From positions 1 to 64,000 of the forward strand of contig MVRE01000004.1 of assembly GCA_002067895.1 (NCBI GenBank): a stretch of 64,000 nt of DNA, given 5' to 3'. The position numbers and the translations under genes are program-made. This stretch comes from Methanoregula sp. PtaU1.Bin051. GTDB taxonomy: Archaea; Halobacteriota; Methanomicrobia; Methanomicrobiales; Methanospirillaceae. Below the pieces are notes generated by a model. It ran no database searches. It worked only from the letters and a program-made list of their open reading frames with translations, and had not been told where the DNA came from. Below, piece after piece: positions 16,673-24,790 of the stretch (position 1 is its first letter; every line of letters begins with the position of its first letter).

Positions 16673-18382
16673 ATGTCTGAATTCATCATCAAGAACGGAC
16701 ACGTCTTCGACCCGACACAGGGAATAAAGGGGGACAAGAAGGATATCGCCATCAAGGACGGCAAGATCGTCGACAAGGTCTCCGGATCCGCAAAGACGAT
16801 CGATGCCAAGGGCAAGACCGTGATGGCAGGGGCCGTCGAGATCCACGCCCATGTCGCAGGACCGAAAGTCAACGTCGGCAGGATCTACCGCCCCGAGGAT
16901 AAGCTCTTCACCTATATGCCGAAGAAGGGCAGCCAGCGGATGGCCGGCGGTTTCTCCATCCCGACCACGTTCAAGACCGGCTACGAGTACGCAAAGATGG
17001 GATACACGACCGCGATGGAAGCGGCAATGCCCCCGCTCTTTTCGAGGCACGTACACGAGGAGATCCGTGACACGCCAATCATCGACGAGGGCGCCTACCC
17101 GGTGTTCGGCAACAACTGGTTCGTGCTCGACTACTTGAAGAACGACGAGATCGAGAACACCGCGGCATATATCGCCTGGCTGCTCCGTGCGACGAAGGGG
17201 TATGCGGTAAAGAGCGTAAATCCCGGCGGCACGGAAGCATGGGCATGGGGGCTTAACTGTCTCTCCATCCACGACCCGGTGCCGTACTTCGACATCACAC
17301 CGGCCGAGATCACCAAGGGGCTGATGAAGGCAAACGAGTTCTTGGGCCTCCCGCACTCGCTGCACATCCACCCGAACAATCTCGGGAACCCGGGCAACTA
17401 CGAGACGACGCTCGACACCCTCCGGCTCACGGAAGGGATGAAGGCAAAGAACAAGTTCGGGCGCGAGCAGGTGCTGCACTTAACCCACACGCAGTTCCAC
17501 TCCTATGGCGGCACCAACTGGGGCGACTTCGAGTCCAAGGCCAAGGAGATCATGGACTTTGTCAACAAGGCAAAGAACGTAACCATCGACACCGGGAACG
17601 TCACCCTTGATGAGACAACTACGATGACTGCCGACGGTCCGTTCGAGCACCACTTAACCGAACTGAACCACCTGAAGTGGGCGAACGTCGACGTCGAGCT
17701 TGAGACCGCGGCAGGCGTCGTTCCCTACATCTACAGCCCGAACATCTCGGTCTGTGCCATCCAGTGGGCGATCGGGCTCGAGCTCGGCCTCATGGCAAAG
17801 GACCCGATGCGCTGCTACATCACGACCGACCACCCGAACGCAGGGCCGTTCACCCGGTACCCGCGGGTCATCAAGTGGCTGATGTCAGCAAAGGCCCGCG
17901 AGGCCCAGATCAACGCGTTCAAGCACAAGGACAAGGTCGTGAACCAGACCAGCATCGCCGGCATAGACAGGGAGCTGTCCCTGTACGAGATCGCGCAGAT
18001 GACCCGTGCAGGGCCGGCCAAGTCGCTGGGGCTCTCATCCATGATCGGCGGCTTAAAGCCCGGCATGGACGCCGACGTCGTCGTCTACAACTTCAACCCC
18101 GACAAGCCGGTTGCAAAACCCGATGACATCGAGGCCGCATTCCAGAGGGCGGCATGCGTCTTCAAGAGCGGCGTCCAGGTCGTCGCCGACGGCGAGATCG
18201 TGAGCAACGGCAACAAGCGCACGATCTGGGTCGATGCAAAGACGAAAGAGAACCCGCAGGTCATGCGCGACATCCAGGAGAAGTTCCTGAAATTCTACAG
18301 CATGACGCAGGCGAACTACGAGTCGATCGGCCACCACTTCATCCCCAACCCGTACGCGATCGAAGTGGACGCGAGGTCATGA
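16673..18382 (+). CDS. fwdA: Formylmethanofuran dehydrogenase subunit A (amidohydrolase)
   Basis: 569-aa subunit of the amidohydrolase superfamily. It condenses formate, delivered through an internal tunnel from FwdB, with methanofuran. It shows the N-terminal beta-sandwich (FIIKNGHVFDP, DGKIVDK), the metal-binding HxH (EIHAHVAGP), further metal-site residues in HSLHIHPNN and HLTHTQFH, the catalytic aspartate region TTDHPNAG, and the C-terminal return of the beta-sandwich (GMDADVVVYNF). Length is normal for the family. It begins 2 nt after the fwdB stop. Confidence 0.96.
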   Translation: MSEFIIKNGHVFDPTQGIKGDKKDIAIKDGKIVDKVSGSAKTIDAKGKTVMAGAVEIHAHVAGPKVNVGRIYRPEDKLFTYMPKKGSQRMAGGFSIPTTFKTGYEYAKMGYTTAMEAAMPPLFSRHVHEEIRDTPIIDEGAYPVFGNNWFVLDYLKNDEIENTAAYIAWLLRATKGYAVKSVNPGGTEAWAWGLNCLSIHDPVPYFDITPAEITKGLMKANEFLGLPHSLHIHPNNLGNPGNYETTLDTLRLTEGMKAKNKFGREQVLHLTHTQFHSYGGTNWGDFESKAKEIMDFVNKAKNVTIDTGNVTLDETTTMTADGPFEHHLTELNHLKWANVDVELETAAGVVPYIYSPNISVCAIQWAIGLELGLMAKDPMRCYITTDHPNAGPFTRYPRVIKWLMSAKAREAQINAFKHKDKVVNQTSIAGIDRELSLYEIAQMTRAGPAKSLGLSSMIGGLKPGMDADVVVYNFNPDKPVAKPDDIEAAFQRAACVFKSGVQVVADGEIVSNGNKRTIWVDAKTKENPQVMRDIQEKFLKFYSMTQANYESIGHHFIPNPYAIEVDARS

Positions 18383-18390
18383 GGTGCATC

Positions 18391-19191
18391 ATGGAGACCG
18401 TTACCATCACCATGAAGAACCCGCCGCAACTGTATCTCGAGGCGGACAACGTAACGCCTGATAAGTTCGCGGGCAAGAGCGCTTCGCAGATCGCGGAACT
18501 GCACGTATATGAGGGCAACACGACTTCGACGCTGGGCAAGTACTTCGAGGTTGCCGGCAGCGCAGGCGCGACTGCCGCCGACACGAAGATCGTTGTCAAA
18601 GGCGATGTCAGCAAGGTCAAGTATCTCGGCATGAAGATGAGCGCCGGCGAGCTGGTCATCGAGGGATCCGCCGACCAGTACGTCGGCGCGTGGATGAGCG
18701 GCGGCAAGCTGCTGGTCAAGGGCAACGTCGACGCTTTTGCGGCCACCGGCATGAAGGGCGGCGAACTCACAATCGAGGGCAATGCAGGCAACTACCTTGG
18801 CGCGGCCTATCGTGGCGACTGGCGCGGGATGTCCGGGGGCAAGATCCTCGTCAAGGGCAACGCGGGGAGCGATGTCGGCATGTACATGCTCGGCGGCGAG
18901 ATTGTCGTTAACGGCAACATCGACGTCCACGTCATGACCCACGCCGAGGGCGGCAAGGTCATCATCAAGGGCAATGCCAAGTCCAAGCTCGGCGGCCAGC
19001 TGGTCGACGGCACCATCATCGTCTTTGGAACCATCGACGTGATGATGCCCGGCTACAAGCCGGTCGGCGAGGCAGAACTCGAGATCGACGGCGTCAAGGC
19101 AAAGTTCGCCCACTTCATCGGCGACACCGGCGAGCGGAAGAAGAAGAGGAAGGGCCAGGTCATCTACGGCAACCTCTACAAGAAACTCTGA
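18391..19191 (+). CDS. fwdC: Formylmethanofuran dehydrogenase subunit C
   Basis: 266-aa structural subunit with the glutamate-synthase-C-like right-handed beta-helix. There are at least six repeats of a GxxGxxM-GG-x-LxVxGN type (GAWMSGGKLLVKGN, GMKGGELTIEGN, GMYMLGGEIVVNGN). It holds FwdA to FwdB/D. AGGTG lies 5 nt before the ATG at 18391. An in-frame ATG at 18379 overlaps the fwdA stop but has almost no spacing from its GAGGT, so 18391 is preferred. It is the last gene of the operon and is followed by a T-rich terminator. Confidence 0.95.
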   Translation: METVTITMKNPPQLYLEADNVTPDKFAGKSASQIAELHVYEGNTTSTLGKYFEVAGSAGATAADTKIVVKGDVSKVKYLGMKMSAGELVIEGSADQYVGAWMSGGKLLVKGNVDAFAATGMKGGELTIEGNAGNYLGAAYRGDWRGMSGGKILVKGNAGSDVGMYMLGGEIVVNGNIDVHVMTHAEGGKVIIKGNAKSKLGGQLVDGTIIVFGTIDVMMPGYKPVGEAELEIDGVKAKFAHFIGDTGERKKKRKGQVIYGNLYKKL

Positions 19192-19196
19192 ACATC

Positions 19197-19210
19197 TTTT
19201 TTATTTTTTC
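19197..19210 (+). terminator. T-rich terminator of the fwd operon
   Basis: TTTTTTATTTTTTC begins a few bases after the fwdC stop, with 12 T in 14 positions and no strong hairpin. This is the common form of archaeal intrinsic terminator. Confidence 0.5.
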
Positions 19211-19760
19211 TTCAGGTGGATCCTTCCCGCAGATATGAACAAGGTCTGCACAATGAGCATAATCCGGAATTCAGAACCGGATGCCCGGGTGTTCATTATA
19301 ATTCACCATCCGACCCCCTACATCAGTCTGATGCGCATCATACCATCAGTTGCGAACGAGCTTCACTCGTGGAAATACGTTCTTTTTCATGAAAGATTTG
19401 GCCGGAAATCCAAAATTGATGCAGGGGGTCGGACCACTTTTTTTCGTGCACGCACTACGATCCCAATGTTCCGGAATTCGCCCGAATGATCGTATCTGGC
19501 CGGTGATTCAGCGACGGAGAAGCCGGTATCATCGGACTGGATCGCCCGTGCCGGCCGGCCATTGTGCAGTAATCGAAATATATTGCCCGACCCCATGCAT
19601 CCATCGTAAAAGAATGATTGTGGATTAGGACCGAACCCATTAACACCGGAATTGCCCGTGCCTAGGAATGCGGGAAGATGATTGGCAACCAAGACTTTTT
19701 ACCCGTTTTCCACCAACAACTAGCTGCCATTGACCGGCCGGATGGCTGGGAGGGAGCGGC
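19211..19760. other. Long noncoding gap with repeat remnants
   Basis: 550 nt between fwdC and the aldehyde dehydrogenase. It contains a MITE-like inverted repeat (19309-19434) and a third related half-repeat at 19586-19601. Open frames up to about 100 codons exist but have no family-like character. The last part holds GGGAGGGAG, the ribosome-binding site of the downstream gene. Confidence 0.6.
19309..19434. repeat. MITE-like element bounded by 17-bp inverted repeats
   Basis: TCCGACCCCCTACATCA at 19309-19325 and TGATGCAGGGGGTCGGA at 19418-19434 are complementary at 16 of 17 positions and enclose 92 nt with no gene. A related sequence, CCCGACCCCATGCATC, occurs at 19586-19601 in the orientation of the first copy. 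Inside is a small hairpin (ACGAG-CTTCA-CTCGT). Size and structure suit a miniature inverted-repeat element or a structured intergenic repeat. No target-site duplication was recognised. Confidence 0.5.
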
Positions 19761-21197
19761 ATGGAAGATTTCCTGATGAGAATAAACGGTTCACCGGTCC
19801 CGGCGCTGGACGGAAGGACAATCCCCGTCCTGAACCCGGCGACTGGGGATCAGGTTGCGACGATCCCGGGGGGTTCTGCGGATGACGTGCACAGGGCCGT
19901 CGCCGCGGCCGGTGAGTCTTTCCCGAAATGGAAGAAGACCACGATGAGGGAGCGGGGGAAGATACTCTTCTCGGCAGCGCAGTCGGTCCGGCAGCATGCC
20001 GGTGAGCTGGCCCGGCTGCTCACGATCGAGCAGGGAAAACCGTTGCGGGAGGCCACTGACGAGATCCGGGGGTTCTGCAATGTGCTGGAGTACTATGCGG
20101 CCGCGTCAGCCCAGCCGCTGGACCAGTTCATCGATCTTGGCAGCAGCGGGAGTGCGGTCGTCCGGCAGGAGCCGCTTGGGACCTGCGCCGCTATCATCCC
20201 GTGGAACATGCCGGCGATCATCATGGGCTGGAAGACCGCCCCGGCCCTCCTCGCCGGCAACACCCTCGTCCTCAAACCGTCCGCGACCGCTCCCTTAACC
20301 GTTCTCAGGCTCGCCGGGTTCCTCGAAGAGGCAGGGATCCCGCCCGGTGTCCTGAACGTTGTGACCGGGACAGGCGGCGAAGCTGGTGACGCACTGGTGA
20401 AGGAGAAGGAGATCCAGGCCCTCTCATTCACCGGCTCATCGGAGACCGGAAGAGGCGTCTGTGCGCTGGCTTCGGACCGGGGCATCCCGGTTACCCTCGA
20501 GCTGGGGGGCTCCGACCCGATGGTCGTCATGCCCGATGCGGATATCGATGCGGCGGTCAAAGGAGCGGTCAACGGGAGGTTCTACAACGCGGGGCAGGTC
20601 TGTACCGCGGTCAAGCGGCTCTTCGTCCATGAGGCGATTGCGGATGAGTTTGTCCAGAAACTGACGGATGCGGTCGCAGCACTGCGGTTCGGCAACGGCC
20701 TTGACCCGGACGTGCGGATGGGCCCTCTCAACAACCGGGCGGGGTACGACCATATCCGCTCGATCGTGGAATCGGTCACTGATCGGACGGAGGGGAAGAT
20801 CCAAAAAAGCGGGAAGCCAGCCAAGGATCTCAACAGGAAAGGATTGTTCCATCCGCCGACCCTTGTGACTGATGTGTCGCCATCGTCACGTATCCTCGCC
20901 GAGGAGGTATTCGGCCCGGTGCTCCCGGTCGTCACCGTCCCTGACCTCGAAACAGCGATTGCGTCCGCGAACAGTTCCCCCTACGGCCTCGGGGCTTCGG
21001 TCTGGACCCATGACACGCGGGTAATCAACGAGTTCTATTCACGGGTCCATGCCGGGATCGTCTGGGTGAACCGGCACGTGAGCGTCCCGCCCGAGATCCC
21101 GTTTGGCGGCACCAAGGCAAGCGGGACCGGGCGGGAGAACGGGAAGTACGCCCTCCTCCACTACACGCGGTCGAAGACGCTGTATTATGGGGCGTAA
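19761..21197 (+). CDS. NAD(P)-dependent aldehyde dehydrogenase
   Basis: 478-aa member of the aldehyde dehydrogenase superfamily, resembling succinate-semialdehyde/lactaldehyde dehydrogenases. It has the oxyanion Asn and cofactor region IIPWNMPAIIMGWKTAPALLAGN, the KPS motif, the glycine motif FTGSSETGRG, general base Glu in LELGGSDPM, catalytic Cys in NAGQVCTAVKR, and EEVFGPVLPVV. In methanogens such enzymes may oxidise lactaldehyde for F420 precursor formation or act on other semialdehydes. The substrate is not decided by sequence. GGGAGGGAG sits before the ATG. It stands alone between two noncoding regions. Confidence 0.92.
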   Translation: MEDFLMRINGSPVPALDGRTIPVLNPATGDQVATIPGGSADDVHRAVAAAGESFPKWKKTTMRERGKILFSAAQSVRQHAGELARLLTIEQGKPLREATDEIRGFCNVLEYYAAASAQPLDQFIDLGSSGSAVVRQEPLGTCAAIIPWNMPAIIMGWKTAPALLAGNTLVLKPSATAPLTVLRLAGFLEEAGIPPGVLNVVTGTGGEAGDALVKEKEIQALSFTGSSETGRGVCALASDRGIPVTLELGGSDPMVVMPDADIDAAVKGAVNGRFYNAGQVCTAVKRLFVHEAIADEFVQKLTDAVAALRFGNGLDPDVRMGPLNNRAGYDHIRSIVESVTDRTEGKIQKSGKPAKDLNRKGLFHPPTLVTDVSPSSRILAEEVFGPVLPVVTVPDLETAIASANSSPYGLGASVWTHDTRVINEFYSRVHAGIVWVNRHVSVPPEIPFGGTKASGTGRENGKYALLHYTRSKTLYYGA

Positions 21198-21625
21198 GAT
21201 CATCTTTTTCTTCGACAGCTTGCGTTTTGACAGATATAAATTCGGGTTAACCCATGTTCGATGGAAATGAGTCTCTCATGACTTTTTTTCAATACTTCTG
21301 CGATGGCACCCGCCCAGCGCGACGCCTACGAAGCCTGATGGCTTCTCGAATCTGTTATCGCTGATGCGACGACCGATACTCGCGTGTCGCGCGGCGGGCA
21401 GAGCCGTTGCCCCGCCGTGCTTCGAAGATTCTTTCATAATCTTCTTGACATCCTTCGTGAGTCCTCGGAGAGGCCCTGAGGCGGGGAGACCTCTAAATAC
21501 ATTTTAACTCATGGGACAATGCCGGGTGAAATCCATATGTTTTCTATCTGCGTCTCTTGGGTTGTAAAAACAACCGCCATTTGTACGAAACCTTAACGAC
21601 CCTTCCCGGATAAGCTGTTCTCACT
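21198..21625. other. Hairpin-rich noncoding region upstream of hisD
   Basis: 428 nt with no coding frame of 60 codons or more on either strand. The GC-rich block 21307-21486 contains several potential stems: GAAGCC-TGAT-GGCTTC at 21330-21345, GAAGATT-CTTTCAT-AATCTTC at 21424-21444, and a long-range pairing of 21307-21325 with 21382-21399. The CCCCGCC at 21410-21416 could pair either with GGCGGG at 21393-21398 or with GGCGGGG at 21480-21486. The remainder (21487-21625) is AT-richer and probably holds the hisD promoter. Confidence 0.55.
21307..21486 (+). ncRNA. Candidate structured RNA or cis-regulatory leader
   Basis: Multiple nested hairpins with mutually exclusive pairings of the same CCCCGCC segment suggest an RNA that folds in two ways. 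It matches no RNA family I can name (not RNase P, SRP or tRNA). The strand is unknown. It is listed on the strand of hisD because it lies upstream of that gene. A degenerate mobile element is the main alternative. Confidence 0.3.
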
Positions 21626-22873
21626 ATGTGGAAGGAAGTCGGGGTCGACGAGTGGGTTGCCGGCAGGAAATCCAGTCTCGAGGATGCACGGGCGACGGTC
21701 GAGGGGATCATTAAGCGGGTTCGGACCGAAGGGGATAAGGCTCTCAGGGATCTTGCAAAGAAGCACTGCGACCTGACCGAGATCGCCGTCTCCGATGAGG
21801 AGCGCGAGGCGGCCTACGACGAGGTCGACACGAAGGTTGTCGAGAGCCTGATCGAGGCCGAGGCCCGGATCGAACGCTTCCACGAGCTCCAGCGCCCCCG
21901 CGATCTCTGGCTGGAGAACATCGAGCCCGGCATCGTGCTTGGCGTCAAGACCACCCCCCTCAACCGCGTGGGCCTCTACGTCCCCGGCGGGCGTGCGGCC
22001 TATCCCTCGTCAGCGCTCATGTGCGCAGTCCCGGCCCGGGTCGCGGGGGTTGAAGAGATCTGCGCCTGCTCGCCCCCGCCAATCAAGCCGCTGACCCTCG
22101 TCGCACTCGACATCGCGGGGGTAACCGAGATCTACAATGCCGGCGGGGCGCAGGCGATCGCAGCGATGGCGCTTGGCACCGAATCGATAAAGCCGGTCCA
22201 GAAGATCGTCGGGCCCGGCAACGTGTACGTTACCCTTGCAAAGATGATGCTGCGCGAGCAGGTCGAGATCGACTTCCCGGCCGGCCCCTCCGAGATCGGG
22301 ATCATTGCCGACGGCACGGCGGATCCGGAGATTGTCGCCGCCGACATCCTCGCGCAGGCCGAGCACGACCCGAACGCAGCCTGCATCCTTGTTACAACCG
22401 ATAAAAAACTCGCGGACAAGGTAGGAAAGGAGGTCGCAGCGATGGCTGCAAAGGCCAAAAGAAAAGAGATCGTCAGCAAGTCGCTCGAAAACTGCGGTTA
22501 TACGATTGTCCCTGACATCGACGCGGCGGTTGCGGCAATGGACGAGGTCGCTCCCGAGCACCTCTCTATCCAGGTCGCCGACCCGCTGCCCGTGGTCACG
22601 AAGGTGAAGAACGCCGGGGCCATCTTTGTCGGAAAGTACTCGGCGGTTGCCTGCGGGGATTACGCTGTGGGCACCAACCATGTGCTCCCGACCGCAGGCT
22701 ATGCGAAGACCTACTCCGGGCTGGATGTCCAGCACTTCCTGAAAACTGCAACCGTCGAGATCCTCGACAGGGAAGGCCTCAATGCAATCGGCGACATTGT
22801 CGAAACGATTGCTGATGCAGAAGGACTTTTCGCTCACGCGGACTCGGTCAGGATCCGGCGCAGAAGCAACTAA
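21626..22873 (+). CDS. hisD: Histidinol dehydrogenase
   Basis: 415-aa enzyme that oxidises L-histidinol to L-histidine in two NAD-dependent steps with a zinc ion. Family landmarks are GLYVPGGRAAYPSS, GAQAIAAMALGTESI, KIVGPGNVYVTLAK, DFPAGPSEIGIIAD, a zinc-binding AEHDPNAACIL, and the catalytic pair in EVAPEHLSIQ (Glu-His). The C-terminal GTNHVLPTAG is also present. Length is normal. No other his gene adjoins it, although hisC lies at 32772-33827. It follows a long structured noncoding region. Confidence 0.96.
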   Translation: MWKEVGVDEWVAGRKSSLEDARATVEGIIKRVRTEGDKALRDLAKKHCDLTEIAVSDEEREAAYDEVDTKVVESLIEAEARIERFHELQRPRDLWLENIEPGIVLGVKTTPLNRVGLYVPGGRAAYPSSALMCAVPARVAGVEEICACSPPPIKPLTLVALDIAGVTEIYNAGGAQAIAAMALGTESIKPVQKIVGPGNVYVTLAKMMLREQVEIDFPAGPSEIGIIADGTADPEIVAADILAQAEHDPNAACILVTTDKKLADKVGKEVAAMAAKAKRKEIVSKSLENCGYTIVPDIDAAVAAMDEVAPEHLSIQVADPLPVVTKVKNAGAIFVGKYSAVACGDYAVGTNHVLPTAGYAKTYSGLDVQHFLKTATVEILDREGLNAIGDIVETIADAEGLFAHADSVRIRRRSN

Positions 22874-22879
22874 CCCCTT

Positions 22880-22905
22880 TAAAAAAAATTATTTATTTTC
22901 TTCAG
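22880..22905. terminator. Bidirectional AT-rich terminator
   Basis: The 48-nt gap between convergent hisD and the surface-protein gene contains A8 followed by TTATTTATTTTC, giving T-runs on both strands. It could stop transcription from either side. Confidence 0.4.
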
Positions 22906-22921
22906 AACCTGTCCGGATGCT

Positions 22922-23440
22922 TCATCGTCTCGCCACGATTCCTGCCACTGCAACGAACAGCAGCGCTGCCAATGGCAGGTACAGCGGCACCGGTATCTCC
23001 TCCGGAGGGTTTTCCGGTGGCAGCAGCTCGACATCGGCAGTTGCATACTCCCCCGCCGTATCCCGGATCCTGTCGACGGGAGAACTGACAACGTAGATTG
23101 TATACCTGCCCGGTTTGGGGTTCCCGAGAATGACGGACGTGTCCCAGTTGTACTGCCATCTTCCGTTTTTCAGGTTGACCGGGGCGGTGGTGAACAGTCC
23201 CCGCCCGGCCGGGATATTCAGGTTCTCCAGCGTCACACCCCTGATATTGAGGCCGGGGCCCGTCACGAAAAGGTAGACCGCGATCGTCTTGACGCCGGTG
23301 ATCGAGCCGGAAAGTTCAATCGTATCGCCGATATGTGCCTGGGCCGGGGTTGCAGTAATCGACATGGAGACCGCCCCGCAGACAGGCACAAGGAGGCAGG
23401 CAAGAAAGGCAGCAAGGACTGCGAGAAACGCCCGGCGCAT
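22922..23440 (-). CDS. Secreted, C-terminally anchored beta-sandwich protein (DUF3821-like)
   Basis: 172 aa. A signal peptide (about 1-22, AVLAAFLACLLVPVCGAV) is followed by one extracellular domain with an Ig-like start (ITATPAQAHIGDTIELSGSI). The rest of the domain (VYLFVTGPGLN, GRWQYNWDTSVI, KPGRYTIYVVSSPVDR) is typical of surface proteins of Methanomicrobiales (DUF3821-type). A proline-rich stretch precedes a C-terminal membrane helix (about 150-170) ending in RR. It is probably a cell-envelope protein. The larger members of this family carry several such domains, so this is a minimal version. Function unknown. Confidence 0.8.
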   Translation of the reverse strand: MRRAFLAVLAAFLACLLVPVCGAVSMSITATPAQAHIGDTIELSGSITGVKTIAVYLFVTGPGLNIRGVTLENLNIPAGRGLFTTAPVNLKNGRWQYNWDTSVILGNPKPGRYTIYVVSSPVDRIRDTAGEYATADVELLPPENPPEEIPVPLYLPLAALLFVAVAGIVARR

Positions 23441-23494
23441 TGGATCACAGGTTTGTTGCAGGGGGGGTTTAAAGGTGGCGGAATTACAACTGTG

Positions 23495-24790
23495 TCAGAA
23501 CTCGACCACCATTACGGCCTCCTCCTCCTTCCGGAGCTCGCCCTGCAGGTGCGTCGCATCGAACTCGTACGTATCCCATGGGTTATACTTCTCGTACAGC
23601 TCGCATTTGTCCAGCACGTCGACGAATTCCTTGAGGAAGATCCGGGGGATGACGTCGATTCTGCCCCCGAACCGGGTCGTGATCTTCTTGATCATCGCCC
23701 GGATGAACCGGTGGGAGATCCGCTCCCGGTCGACCTCGCTGTATGCCTGTGCGTAGATATCGACGACCTTGAGGGCGACCTGCTCAAGCTTTTTCGTGTC
23801 GAACTTTGTCAGGATGATCTGGGGCTGGCGGGGGTTCTTGTAGGCATCGGTCTGTACGACACTGATCCGGTCATAGAGCGGCGGCACCGACCGGATCCCG
23901 CGGGAGCCGTCGAACATGGCCGGCGTTCCGGTAAAGAGTAGGTAACAGCGCGGCATCCCGCCGGAGTCCAGTGCATCAATGAGCTGGACAAGCGTGTGGT
24001 ACCCCTTGTCCCGCTGGTTCTTGGGAAGCGCCTGCGTCGTCTCCATCTCGTCGATGGCAACGGCAAGCCCCTTGTAACCGGCACCCTGCATGATGGTGAT
24101 GAGCCCCCGCAGGAACAGCAGCGCCACGGTGTCGTCGATGTCGCCCTTGATGCTCGCCTTCTGCTTGAAGTCCCTCCCGATGTTCGGCTCCGCTGCTATC
24201 CAGCCGAGTGCGGCCTGTGCAAGCTGGAAATCCCCGGTATTGTTGGCCTTATAGTAGGTACGCAGGGCAGCGGCGAGTGCCGTGTTCATCTCAGAGATGC
24301 CGGAAAGGGCAGACTCTATCTCGCGTTCGGTTGCCGCTTCGAGCGCAGCGTCGTCAAGGCTCTCCCCGCTGACCGCGATTAACCGTTCTTCGATGGCAAA
24401 GAGCCAGTTGTCGACGACTGTCTTGAGGGCGCGCTCCTCTTCCTGTGTCCGTAAGCTGGCACAGATCTGCTGGTACATTGCCCTGAGCTTGTAGAGGGGG
24501 GTCGATGAGGAGATGACGATATGGGAGGTGGCAAACCCCTTTTTCCGTGCCATCTCGAGGGCACGTGCGACAAGGAAGGTCTTGCCGCTCCCGTAGTCCC
24601 CCCGGATGAACTTGAGGTCGCCTCCTCCCTGCGCTACGTAATCGAGCTGCTTCCCGATCGCACCCTCCTCGATCTCGAGCCCGACCGCGATCCGTTCGAG
24701 GCCCCCGGCAGGCACCGTGCCCCTGCGCAGCGCATTGATGATATTGATGCTCTCAAGCCGTGCCTTGTCCATGCGTTCAGTTTCCGGCAT
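23495..24790 (-). CDS. BrxD-like P-loop ATPase (DUF2791 family)
   Basis: 431-aa ATPase with Walker A GDYGSGKT (64-71) and Walker B LAVAIDEME (242-250). The pattern before the P-loop (INALRRGTVPAGGLERIAVG, then VAQGGGDLKFIRGDYGSGKT) is that of BrxD, an ATPase of BREX phage-defence loci (DUF2791/ORC-like). A TGTPAMF segment and a C-terminal region consistent with a winged helix follow. None of the usual BREX partners (PglZ, BrxC, PglX methylase, BrxL, DEAD helicase, TerB) is encoded nearby. Instead the gene overlaps the 3' end of a TPR-winged-helix gene by 14 nt, so the two are probably co-translated and may form a complex. A defence role is inference. Confidence 0.75.
   Translation of the reverse strand: MPETERMDKARLESINIINALRRGTVPAGGLERIAVGLEIEEGAIGKQLDYVAQGGGDLKFIRGDYGSGKTFLVARALEMARKKGFATSHIVISSSTPLYKLRAMYQQICASLRTQEEERALKTVVDNWLFAIEERLIAVSGESLDDAALEAATEREIESALSGISEMNTALAAALRTYYKANNTGDFQLAQAALGWIAAEPNIGRDFKQKASIKGDIDDTVALLFLRGLITIMQGAGYKGLAVAIDEMETTQALPKNQRDKGYHTLVQLIDALDSGGMPRCYLLFTGTPAMFDGSRGIRSVPPLYDRISVVQTDAYKNPRQPQIILTKFDTKKLEQVALKVVDIYAQAYSEVDRERISHRFIRAMIKKITTRFGGRIDVIPRIFLKEFVDVLDKCELYEKYNPWDTYEFDATHLQGELRKEEEAVMVVEF

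Noticed and set aside
18154-18390. Long upstream extension of fwdC inside fwdA
   Set aside because: Extension is Arg-rich and out of frame with fwdA. The Shine-Dalgarno and homology place the start at 18391.
18316-19113. 265-codon minus-strand frame across fwdC
   Set aside because: Composition dominated by Asp/Leu/Val/Ala from the complementary beta-helix repeats. fwdC is certain.
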